Assembly (NCBI RefSeq): GCF_003958635.1
Contig: NZ_RSEK01000014.1
Span: forward strand, 1 to 40,934
DNA: 40,934 bases
Direction of reading: 5' to 3'
Source of the DNA: Altericroceibacterium xinjiangense
GTDB taxonomy: Bacteria > Pseudomonadota > Alphaproteobacteria > Sphingomonadales > Sphingomonadaceae
Below, piece after piece: positions 33,424-40,734 of the stretch (positions are counted from its first letter, which is position 1; each line of letters opens with the position of its first letter). The notes under the pieces were generated by a model, which was not told the DNA's origin, did no database searches, and worked only from the letters and a program-made list of their open reading frames with translations. The translations under genes were made by a program, and so were the position numbers.

Positions 33424-33431
33424 GAGCGGGG

Positions 33432-33461
33432 TTGCTAAGATGGCCCAAAAGCGCATATGAA
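33432..33461 (+). promoter_or_regulatory. Probable promoter of kduI (second copy)
   Basis: TTGCTA (33432-33437) and TATGAA (33456-33461) are 18 bp apart. The -35 begins 42.5 bp before the operator centre, matching the first kduI promoter although the sequences differ. Confidence 0.45.
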
Positions 33462-33467
33462 GTTGCC

Positions 33468-33481
33468 TGACACCGGTTACC
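33468..33481. promoter_or_regulatory. LacI-type operator for the second kduI-kduD
   Basis: TGACACCGGTTACC keeps the whole left half-site and a degenerate right half. It is centred 44.5 bp before the kduI ATG. The weaker symmetry suggests a lower-affinity site. Confidence 0.6.
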
Positions 33482-33518
33482 TAAGTCGGGCTGCAGGTTC
33501 CCATGGGAGAAACATTGA

Positions 33519-34355
33519 ATGTTTGCGAAGACTTATCACGCCACGCATCCGGACATGATGGGGAGCGTCACGAACGAGGAGTTGCGTGAGCGTTATCTGG
33601 TGCAGGGGTTGTTTGTGGATGGGCGGGTTACGCTCAAGTATTCGCACAACGAGCGATTCGTGATCGGCGGGGTTGTACCGCAAGGCGGCGCGATTGCGTT
33701 GCCGGCGCAGACCGAGCCGGAGAGCGCGAAGGGGCGTCCGTTCCTTGAGCGGCGCGAGATGGCGGCGGTGAATATCGGCTCCGAGGGGGCGATCACGGTC
33801 GACGGTCAGCGCTTCGAGATGAAGAACAAGGAGTGCCTCTACGTCCCGATGGGTTCGAAGGACGTCAGCTTCGAGGGGGAGGGCGCGCGGTTCTATCTTG
33901 CCTCGCTGCCGGCGCACAAGGCGCTGCCGATCAAGCACATCACCCTGGAGCAGGCCAATCCGCTGGAGCGCGGCGATCTCGTCAACTCGAACCAGCGCAC
34001 GATCTACCAGCTGGTGATCCCCGGCGTGTGCGACAGCGCGCAGCTTCTGCTCGGCCTGACGGTGCTGGAGGAGGGCAGCGTGTGGAACACGATGCCGCCG
34101 CACCTGCACGACCGGCGCAGCGAGATCTATCTCTACTTCGACCTGCCGACCGAGGATGACCGGGTGATGCACTACATGGGCGAACCCGACAGCATGCGGC
34201 ACCTCGTCATGGCCAACGAGGAGGCGGTGATCAGCCCGCCCTGGTCGATCCACATGGGTTCGGGCACCAAGAACTACGCCTTCATCTGGGCGATGGGCGG
34301 GGAGAACCTCGACTACACGGACATGAACGTGCTGGATATCTGCCAGCTCAAGTGA
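33519..34355 (+). CDS. kduI: 5-keto-4-deoxyuronate isomerase (second copy)
   Basis: This 278-residue protein is identical to the one at 18535, with the same zinc-site residues in [16 protein letters not shown] and [10 protein letters not shown]. It has its own promoter and a weaker operator. It follows the regulator gene by 95 bp on the same strand, so read-through is possible. The gene is intact, so the cell should have two sources of KduI. Confidence 0.95.
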   Translation: MFAKTYHATHPDMMGSVTNEELRERYLVQGLFVDGRVTLKYSHNERFVIGGVVPQGGAIALPAQTEPESAKGRPFLERREMAAVNIGSEGAITVDGQRFEMKNKECLYVPMGSKDVSFEGEGARFYLASLPAHKALPIKHITLEQANPLERGDLVNSNQRTIYQLVIPGVCDSAQLLLGLTVLEEGSVWNTMPPHLHDRRSEIYLYFDLPTEDDRVMHYMGEPDSMRHLVMANEEAVISPPWSIHMGSGTKNYAFIWAMGGENLDYTDMNVLDICQLK

Positions 34356-34369
34356 GGGGGAAAGCTGCA

Positions 34370-35125
34370 ATGGCCATATCATTTGACCTGTCGGGCAAGG
34401 TCGCGCTCGTCACGGGCGCCAACACGGGGATCGGGCAGGGGATCGCACTGGCGCTCGCTGGTGCCGGGGCGGACCTGGTGCTCGTCGGCCACCTGCCGCC
34501 CGAGGAGACGATCAGCGCAGCCGGAAAGCTGGGCCGAAAAACGTGGTTCATCGAAGCGGACCTGCTGACGATCGAGCCGGTGGAGGGCATCGTGCAGCAA
34601 GCGCTCGATGCAGCCGGCCGGATCGACATCCTGGTCAACAACGCCGGGATCATCCGGCGCGCGGATTCGACGGAGTTTTCCGAACGCGACTGGGATGAGG
34701 TGATGAACATCAACGTCAAGACGGTGTTCTTCATGTGCCAGCGCGTGGGCCGGCACATGATCGAGCGAGGCTCGGGCAAGATCATCAACATTGCCTCGAT
34801 GCTCAGCTTCCAGGGCGGCATTCGGGTGCCGAGCTATACCGCATCGAAATCCGGCGTGGCGGGGATCACCCGGCTGCTGGCCAACGAATGGGCCGGCAAG
34901 GGGATCAACATCAACGCCATCGCGCCGGGCTATGTCGCGACCGACAACACCGCGCAGCTGCGCGCCGATCCGGAGCGTTCGCAGGCGATCCTCGACCGTA
35001 TTCCCGCGGGCCGCTGGGCGAGCCCGGAGGACATGGGAGGGGCAGCGGTGTTCCTCGCCTCGCCGGCATCCGACTACGTGCAGGGCCACGTGCTGGCGGT
35101 CGACGGCGGCTGGCTCGCGCGATGA
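34370..35125 (+). CDS. kduD: 2-dehydro-3-deoxy-D-gluconate 5-dehydrogenase (second copy)
   Basis: This 251-residue short-chain dehydrogenase is identical to the one at 19386 (VTGANTGIG, NNAG, SYTASK). It is intact and follows the second kduI by 14 bp. Its stop overlaps the start of a kdgK fragment that does not continue. Confidence 0.94.
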   Translation: MAISFDLSGKVALVTGANTGIGQGIALALAGAGADLVLVGHLPPEETISAAGKLGRKTWFIEADLLTIEPVEGIVQQALDAAGRIDILVNNAGIIRRADSTEFSERDWDEVMNINVKTVFFMCQRVGRHMIERGSGKIINIASMLSFQGGIRVPSYTASKSGVAGITRLLANEWAGKGININAIAPGYVATDNTAQLRADPERSQAILDRIPAGRWASPEDMGGAAVFLASPASDYVQGHVLAVDGGWLAR

Positions 35126-35223
35126 GCACAAACGCAGGTGCACCGGTCGTCTGCTTCGGAGAAATGCTCCTGCGGCTCACACCCCGCTCACAAACACCGC
35201 TCGCCATGGGTGGGCAGCCCTAA
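35122..35223 (+). pseudogene. kdgK: Truncated kdgK fragment
   Basis: The first 25 codons match intact kdgK (STNAGAPVVCFGEMLLRLTP). After 35198 the sequence is unrelated and stops at 35221-35223, giving a 33-residue stub without substrate, ATP or catalytic motifs. It marks the right end of the duplicated segment. Confidence 0.9.
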
Positions 35224-35534
35224 CGAAACTCGGGCGACGCGCGAAAGGCTCCGGGGCTCAACCGAAGCCCCGGAGTTCGCGCCGCGCGGAAATGCCGCGA
35301 CCGACCATCCACGGCTTGAGCGCTTTCGCGCGCCGCGAGTGCTGCCGCTCTTTCCGCTTCCCATCAGCTCGTATCGCTCCCGGTGAAGCTGATTGCCCTG
35401 TCACAGGGGATCTGGCTGTTCATGGTGATAAGGGTGAAGCGGCCTGACCGCTGCACGAGTCCAATCTGGACAAGTAAGTTAACTCTTCAAACTGACGGCG
35501 ACGCCAACTGCACTCCCGCACGGGCGCTTGCCAA
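35224..35534. other. Gap after the kdgK stub
   Basis: No recognisable gene. It contains a strong hairpin at 35249-35275. The rest shows no family resemblance in any frame and may be debris from the rearrangement. Confidence 0.5.
35249..35275 (+). terminator. Strong hairpin after the second kduI-kduD
   Basis: CTCCGGGGCT (35249-35258) and AGCCCCGGAG (35266-35275) form a perfect 10-bp GC-rich stem with a 7-base loop, followed by TT. It probably ends the kduI-kduD transcript. Confidence 0.55.
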
Positions 35535-35548
35535 TGACACCGGTTTCC
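35535..35548. promoter_or_regulatory. LacI-type operator upstream of the hydratase remnant and uxaC
   Basis: TGACACCGGTTTCC keeps 12 of 14 consensus bases. It is 31 bp before the ATG of the hydratase remnant and about 360 bp before uxaC. No convincing -35/-10 pair precedes it. Confidence 0.62.
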
Positions 35549-35578
35549 CTTAGCAAAGGACAAAAGCGGGAGAGTGAG

Positions 35579-35911
35579 ATGGGTGAGGCTGCGACGGATT
35601 TCGCGACAGGCTTGGCGCAAGCGTTTGTGACCGCTCGGCGCGAGAGCAAGGTGCTGCCCCCTCCTTCCCAAGATTCTGCCGAAAACGTCGCTTCTACCTG
35701 CGCCCTGCAGGACCAGACGATTGCTAGCCGTCGTCGTGCCGCGACCGGGAGCGCAAGGCCTGGCGCCATTCCCTGCTGGCATGGACGTGCTCCGCTACAG
35801 CCGCGATGCAGCCGACGAATTCTCGATGGAGCAGCCGGACCTTTGGGCCGCTCGCCCGAGAACAGCCAAATGCCGCCGCTTCACGTTCGAGGCTCTGGAG
35901 AACCGAATTGA
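35579..35911 (+). pseudogene. N-terminal remnant of an MhpD-type hydratase
   Basis: ATG 35579 follows GGGAG. The reading FATGLAQAFVTARRESKVLP, then ENVASTCALQDQTIA aligns with VAEAFVEARRSGEILRTYPG and LEAAYRIQDRALS of the intact hydratase at 17203-17988. After about 35725 the similarity ends, but the frame stays open with low-complexity Arg/Pro/Ser-rich sequence until TGA 35909-35911, which overlaps the TTG start of uxaC. None of the metal-site residues remain. It keeps its operator, so its promoter may now drive uxaC. Confidence 0.6.
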
Positions 35912-37308
35912 CAAAGCCGCTCTACCTCCACCCCGACCGGCTGTTCCCGGCTGATCCGGCAGTGCGCGCCGTTGCGCGTGATCTGTACGCCGCAGTCGCG
36001 GGGCTACCAATCCTCAGTCCGCATGGTCATACTGACCCGGCATGGTTCGCGAGGAATGAGCCGTTCGGCAACGCGACCGAATTGCTGCTGGTGCCCGATC
36101 ATTACCTGTTCCGGATGCTCTATTCGCAGGGGGTCGCAATGGAGGATCTCGGTGTCGGCAATCCCGATGCCGATCCGCGCGAGGCGTGGCGAATATTTGC
36201 CCGCAACTTCTTCCTTTTCCGGGGCACGCCCTCACGCATGTGGCTCGACTGGGTGTTTGCCGAGGCATTCGGGCTGGACGTGCAGCTGTCGGGCGGCACG
36301 GCTGACCTCTACTATGACACGATCACGGAGGCGCTGAAGACCGACGCTTTCCGCCCGCGCGCGCTGTTCAACCGGTACGGGATCGAAGTGCTCGCGACCA
36401 CGGAAAGCCCGCTGGACGATCTTGCCCACCATCGGCAGATCCGGGACAGCGGCTGGGAGGGGCGGGTCATCACCGCGTATCGGCCCGACCCAGTGGTCGA
36501 TCCTGAATTTGAAGGGTTCGCGGGCAACCTAGCCCGTTTCTCCGATCTGACAGGAGAGGATTGCAGTAGCTGGAAGGGCTATCTTGCAGCGCACCGGCAG
36601 CGGCGCGCGTTCTTCAAGGCAGCGGGGGCGACCTCCACCGATCATGGCCATCCTACCGCCGTCACGGCCGATCTCTCGCCGACCGAGGCCGAGGCGCTGT
36701 TCGCGTGTGTGACGGGCGGGGATTGCACCGCGGCGGACGCCGAATTGTTCCGCGCGCAGATGCTGACGGAGATGGCGGCGATGAGCCTGGACGACGGACT
36801 CGTCATGCAGATCCATCCGGGCAGCTTTCGCAATCACAACGCGCAGGTGTTCAAGCAGTTCGGGCGTGACAAGGGGGCGGACATCCCGATGCGCACGGAC
36901 TACGTCCATGCCCTCAAGCCCCTTCTTGATCGCTTCGGCAACGAAGCCCGGTTGTCGATCATTCTCTTTACCTTGGACGAAAGCGCCTATGCGCGGGAAC
37001 TGGCGCCGCTGGCGGGGCACTATCCGTGCCTGAAGCTGGGACCAGCCTGGTGGTTCCACGACAGTCCGGAAGGAATGAGGCGGTTCCGGCACATGGTCAC
37101 CGAGACGGCTGGCTTCTACAACACCGTAGGCTTCAACGACGACACTCGCGCATTCCTGTCGATCCCGGCGCGTCACGACGTTGCCCGGCGGGTCGACTGT
37201 GGCTTCCTCGCCGGTCTGGTAGCGGAGCACCGGCTGGAGGATTGGGAAGCGGCGGAACTCGCTCGCGGACTGGCGTATGACTTCGCGAAGGCAGCGTACC
37301 GGCTATGA
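35908..37308 (+). CDS. uxaC: Uronate isomerase
   Basis: TTG 35908 is chosen because GGAG (35897-35900) lies seven bases upstream and the protein then begins TKPLYLHPDRLFPADPAVRA like other UxaC. The 466 residues match the usual length of about 470. Motifs include LSPHGHTDPAWFA (metal-site His pair), TTESPLDDLAHH, RTDYVHALKPLLDRFGNEAR and LGPAWWFHDSPEGMRRFR. UxaC isomerises galacturonate to tagaturonate (or glucuronate to fructuronate) in the cytoplasm. The stop overlaps the next gene (ATGA), forming a three-gene unit with the reductase and the aldolase. Confidence 0.95.
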   Translation: MTKPLYLHPDRLFPADPAVRAVARDLYAAVAGLPILSPHGHTDPAWFARNEPFGNATELLLVPDHYLFRMLYSQGVAMEDLGVGNPDADPREAWRIFARNFFLFRGTPSRMWLDWVFAEAFGLDVQLSGGTADLYYDTITEALKTDAFRPRALFNRYGIEVLATTESPLDDLAHHRQIRDSGWEGRVITAYRPDPVVDPEFEGFAGNLARFSDLTGEDCSSWKGYLAAHRQRRAFFKAAGATSTDHGHPTAVTADLSPTEAEALFACVTGGDCTAADAELFRAQMLTEMAAMSLDDGLVMQIHPGSFRNHNAQVFKQFGRDKGADIPMRTDYVHALKPLLDRFGNEARLSIILFTLDESAYARELAPLAGHYPCLKLGPAWWFHDSPEGMRRFRHMVTETAGFYNTVGFNDDTRAFLSIPARHDVARRVDCGFLAGLVAEHRLEDWEAAELARGLAYDFAKAAYRL

Positions 37309-38708
37309 GGCTCTCGTATCGGACATTGTCGCACGTGCCCGACCAGGTACTGCATCCGGAGTATGATGCGCAGGCGCAGAAAGTGGGCATCGTCCACTTC
37401 GGAATCGGAGCGTTCCACCGGGCGCACCAGGCCTGGTACACCGATCGCGCGATGGCCGCGGGGGACCGCGACTGGGCGATCTGCGGGGTGTCGCTTCGCA
37501 GCCCCGACGTGGCGGAGCAACTTAATCCGCAGGACGGGCTTTACACGCTTTCGACCCAAGGCGGCTCAGGTGAGGAACTGCGGGTGGTCGGCGCGGTGCG
37601 CGAGGTGCTGTTCGCGCCGGGCGATCCGCAGGCGGTGGTCGGCCGCGTCGCTTCGCCTGACACACGGATCGTGACGCTGACGGTAACGGAGAAGGGCTAT
37701 GCACGCAGCGGCGGTGGTGGGCTCGATCAGACACTGGCGGAGCGCAGCTTCTATCCGTTGCTCACCAAGGGACTTCTGCAGCGGCGTGCGGCCAATCTTC
37801 CGGGACTGACGGTGATCAGTTGCGACAACCTCGCCGACAACGGGCGAGTACTCGCCGCCTTGATGACCGAGTACGTCGCGGCGCACCATCCGGAGTTGTC
37901 AAGTTGGCTGGTCCGCGAATGCCGCTTTCCAGCAACCATGATCGACCGCATCGTCCCCGCCACGAGCGCGGCGGACAAGGAGCGGGTCGAAGCGGCGCTC
38001 GGTTTGCGCGATGAAGGCGTCGTGGTGGCCGAGCCATTCAGTCAGTGGGTGATCGAGAACGATTTCGCCGGCCCGGTGCCTGACTGGGCAGGGCAGGGCG
38101 CGCAGATTGTCCCCGACGTCGCTCCATACGAAGCTGCCAAGCTGCGCATGCTCAACGGTGCCCATTCCGCGCTCGCCTATCTCGGACTGGAACGCGGGCA
38201 TGACTACGTTCACGAAGCGGTGTCCGACCCCGCCTTGAGTCCGCTGATCGAGCAGTTGATGCGCCGGGAAGCCGCGACGAGCCTGGAGCCTGCACCCGGG
38301 CAGGACCTTGGCGCCTATGCGGACAGCCTGCTGGCCCGCTTTGCCAACTCGGCGCTGCCGCACAAGCTTGCCCAGATCGCGATGGACGGGAGCCAGAAGA
38401 TCCCCCAGCGCTGGCTTGCGACACTCGCATGGCACAGCCGCCGGGGAGAGGAATGCCCCGCGGTGCTGACCGCGCTGGCTGCGTGGATGCGTCATTTGCG
38501 GCACGGCGGACCGCTGGTGAACGATCCGCGCGGGGACGAATTTCGCACGCTGTGGCGGGAAGTCGGCGACGATGGCTTCGCGAGTGCCTTGTTCAAGCAA
38601 GGCGGTGCGATCGCCTCGGACTGGTCGCCGCAGGATGCACAATTGAACGAGCTGACCCGCCGGTATTGTGCAGGACAGCTTGCCGCCAACACCACGGAGC
38701 CCTCATGA
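37305..38708 (+). CDS. uxuB: Mannitol dehydrogenase-family uronate reductase (UxuB type)
   Basis: The 467-residue protein has the family pattern: VGIVHFGIGAFHRAHQAWYT at the nucleotide-binding N-terminus, TVTEKGYARS, TVISCDNLADNG, and KLRMLNGAHSALAYLG with the catalytic Lys and His. By sequence it looks like fructuronate reductase (UxuB) rather than tagaturonate reductase (UxaB, which starts with a different QFGEGNFLRAF-type motif). The neighbouring dehydratase is UxaA, which needs altronate, so it may reduce tagaturonate here. It is coupled by ATGA to both uxaC and the aldolase. The symbol follows sequence type; the true substrate is open. Confidence 0.85.
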   Translation: MRLSYRTLSHVPDQVLHPEYDAQAQKVGIVHFGIGAFHRAHQAWYTDRAMAAGDRDWAICGVSLRSPDVAEQLNPQDGLYTLSTQGGSGEELRVVGAVREVLFAPGDPQAVVGRVASPDTRIVTLTVTEKGYARSGGGGLDQTLAERSFYPLLTKGLLQRRAANLPGLTVISCDNLADNGRVLAALMTEYVAAHHPELSSWLVRECRFPATMIDRIVPATSAADKERVEAALGLRDEGVVVAEPFSQWVIENDFAGPVPDWAGQGAQIVPDVAPYEAAKLRMLNGAHSALAYLGLERGHDYVHEAVSDPALSPLIEQLMRREAATSLEPAPGQDLGAYADSLLARFANSALPHKLAQIAMDGSQKIPQRWLATLAWHSRRGEECPAVLTALAAWMRHLRHGGPLVNDPRGDEFRTLWREVGDDGFASALFKQGGAIASDWSPQDAQLNELTRRYCAGQLAANTTEPS

Positions 38709-39331
38709 CCCGTACTATCGATGAGATCATGCTGACTGCGCCGGTTATCCCGGTGCTGATCGTCGACAATGCCGCACAGGCACGCCCCCTGGCGGAAGCG
38801 CTCGTCGCGGGCGGTTTGAACGTGATCGAGGTGACGCTGCGTACGCCCGCGGCGCTTCAGGTCCTGCGTGAAATGCGTGCGGTCGAGGGTGCGATCGTAG
38901 GGGCGGGCACGGTGACCAATCAGCGTGAGCTTGCCGCGGCGCTGGATGCTGGCGCCGACTTCATCGTTTCTCCCGGGCTGACCGAGCCGCTCGGCAAGGC
39001 GGCGGTGCGCGAGGGGGTGCCGTTCCTCCCCGGCGTTGCCACCGCGGGCGAGATCATGCGCGGGCTGGATCTCGGGCTGACCCACTTCAAGTTCTTCCCG
39101 GCGGAAGCTGCGGGCGGAATCCCGGTGCTGAAAGCGCTCGCTGCCCCGTTCGCGCAAGTGCGCTTCTGCCCCACCGGCGGGATCACCGCTCAGAGCGCGC
39201 CCGAGTGGCTCGCGCTGGATCCGGTGCTGTGCGTCGGCGGCAGTTGGGTAACCGGCAAGGGCGCGCCTGATTACGCCGCGATCGAACAGGCTGCACGCGA
39301 GGCGAGCAGCCTGCGGAGTACGACCCGATGA
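38705..39331 (+). CDS. eda: KDPG aldolase
   Basis: ATG 38705 overlaps the reductase stop. The 208-residue protein is a class I aldolase of the Eda family: NVIEVTLRTPAAL holds the active-site Glu and Arg, GAIVGAGTV, FIVSPGLTEPLGKAAV, and THFKFFPAEAAGG with the Schiff-base Lys. CPTGGI binds phosphate. It splits KDPG to pyruvate and glyceraldehyde-3-phosphate, the end of both galacturonate branches. It is the last clear gene of the uxaC unit. Confidence 0.94.
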   Translation: MTRTIDEIMLTAPVIPVLIVDNAAQARPLAEALVAGGLNVIEVTLRTPAALQVLREMRAVEGAIVGAGTVTNQRELAAALDAGADFIVSPGLTEPLGKAAVREGVPFLPGVATAGEIMRGLDLGLTHFKFFPAEAAGGIPVLKALAAPFAQVRFCPTGGITAQSAPEWLALDPVLCVGGSWVTGKGAPDYAAIEQAAREASSLRSTTR

Positions 39332-39757
39332 TGGAGATCCGACTTTCCTCGTTTCCCGTTCGCATCGGGTCTCGCTCGCGCGAAGTGGGGTATGTCAGTT
39401 CCTGCACTCATGGCGCGGCGGACACTAGCTACCTGCGCAAAGCGACATGGCTGCGCTCCGCCGCTGGTGACAATGACAATCTGATGAGCGAACAAGAGAG
39501 GTTCGAGAGGGCCATCGCGCGAGAGCTTGCTGGACACCAGTACGAATGACCGGGCCTTTCGAGCAAGAGCCCGACCGGCTGTGTCAGGGCAACTGCACCT
39601 GCTTCTCTGGCCCTGCTGCAGTCTCCGGCAACGAGACTGCATGGGAGGTGCTGGACCAGAAGTTCTTTGGAAGTGAGGGCGCTTACGCCCTCAAGCCATA
39701 AATGCAGTTGCTCTGACAGCACTAATGTTGGCGACTAATGAGAAAAGCAGGCCGAAT
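39332..39757. other. Mostly non-coding stretch after eda
   Basis: An open frame at 39328-39549 (73 residues, ATGA overlap with eda) has no recognisable family and is probably not a gene. A weak hairpin (CGGGC 39551-39555 / GCCCG 39569-39573) and a better one at 39674-39693 are present. Confidence 0.45.
39674..39693. terminator. Hairpin upstream of the small lipoprotein gene
   Basis: TGAGGGCG (39674-39681) and CGCCCTCA (39686-39693) form a perfect 8-bp stem with loop CTTA. It lacks a T run, so it may be a terminator or another structural element. Confidence 0.4.
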
Positions 39758-40321
39758 ATGACCAAAATCCTCATCTTGTCCTTGGCTGGCGCCGCGGCCG
39801 CCTGCTCTCCCGGTGGCGCATCTGATGGCATCAGGGAAGCCATCGAGATCGGCGCAAATGACGAAGCGACGAGTGGTGGCAACAGGGTTGTGACCACCGG
39901 CAAGACCGATATCCCCTTCGGTGAGGTGCCGGCAGGAGTGCTGGCCGCGGCCCTTGATGCGCGCCCTGGGTTCACGGTAGCCGAAGCGGAAGCCGAAGTC
40001 CGTGACGGACGCCGCTATTTCGATATTGGCGGCACTCTTCCCGACGGCACTGAAGTCGAGTTCGACATCATGCAGGATGGTCGGCGGTGGCGCGTCGTTG
40101 AAACGCAGCGCGACATCGCCTTTGCCGCCGCGCCGGAACCGGTTCGCGCCGCATACAGCTTCAGCTTCGCTCCCACGCGGGTAATCGAAAGCACCCAGGC
40201 TGACGGGCTCGTCATCTACGAGCTTTTTGGCACGGCTGCCGGGAGTTCCGAGGAACAGAAGGTCGAGATCAAATGGGACGGGCACCGGGCCGAAGTTCTC
40301 ACGCATGAGTGGGCTCACTGA
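39758..40321 (+). CDS. Small lipoprotein of unknown function
   Basis: ATG 39758 is chosen because it gives a compact lipoprotein signal, MTKILILSLAGAAAAC, with Cys16; an upstream in-frame ATG at 39725 would add 11 residues and spoil it. The 187-residue protein has two similar stretches of alternating strands (VPAGVLAAALDARPGFTVAE, then RRYFDIGGTLPDGTEVEFDI), which recall PepSY-like folds. I do not recognise a defined family. It is transcribed alone, away from the pectin units. Confidence 0.6.
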   Translation: MTKILILSLAGAAAACSPGGASDGIREAIEIGANDEATSGGNRVVTTGKTDIPFGEVPAGVLAAALDARPGFTVAEAEAEVRDGRRYFDIGGTLPDGTEVEFDIMQDGRRWRVVETQRDIAFAAAPEPVRAAYSFSFAPTRVIESTQADGLVIYELFGTAAGSSEEQKVEIKWDGHRAEVLTHEWAH

Positions 40322-40463
40322 TCGGCAAAGCGAGAATGCCTCGCGCGGTGAGCGGAGAACCTTGCTGTGGGTACTGTCCAGGGAGCGGTAACGGACAGCG
40401 ATCAGGCGCATGGAACAGTAGGACAGGCGTAAGCCTCACCCTGGCGAAGCCGCTAATCCTCGG

Positions 40464-40682
40464 GTGGACTCTGCGCTCTACCTAGACCTGCGCGTCTCCT
40501 ACGACTTCGCGGTCGGCGACAATGACTGCGAGGTCTTCGGCATGGTCACGAACCTCACGGACAGGGATCCACCGGTGACGCCGTATCACAGCGTGTTTGA
40601 AGCCCATCCAATTCAGACGAATAGTGTGCTCTTTGACCTGCTGCGCCGGCGCTATACGATTCGTGTGAAATTCAGGATGTAG
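40464..40682 (+). pseudogene. C-terminal remnant of a TonB-dependent receptor
   Basis: The 72-residue reading SALYLDLRVSYDFAVGDNDC, EVFGMVTNLTDRDPPVTPY and LLRRRYTIRVKFRM is the typical last three or four barrel strands of a TonB-dependent receptor, including the NLTDRDPP turn. Nothing upstream encodes the plug or the rest of the barrel, so only the 3' end survives. It precedes a sulfatase gene, as receptors often do in sulfated-glycan loci. Confidence 0.7.
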
Positions 40683-40734
40683 ATGGCACATTGTCCGACA
40701 GATCAGTTCCCCATAAAGTCTGCGAAGTGAAACC

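Larger units (their letters stand above)
33512..35198 (+). repeat. 1,687-bp direct repeat, copy 2
   Basis: This copy appears identical to 18528-20214. It carries complete kduI and kduD and the first 77 bp of kdgK. Its promoter and 3' flank differ from copy 1. No insertion sequence borders it. Confidence 0.93.

Noticed and set aside
18528-35198. Insertion-sequence or composite-transposon origin of the 1,687-bp repeat
   Set aside because: Neither copy is bordered by inverted repeats or a transposase; the ends fall in a ribosome site and inside kdgK, which suits homologous or illegitimate recombination better.
39328-39549. 73-residue open frame coupled to eda by ATGA
   Set aside because: The overlap is attractive, but the product has no recognisable family and its composition looks non-coding.
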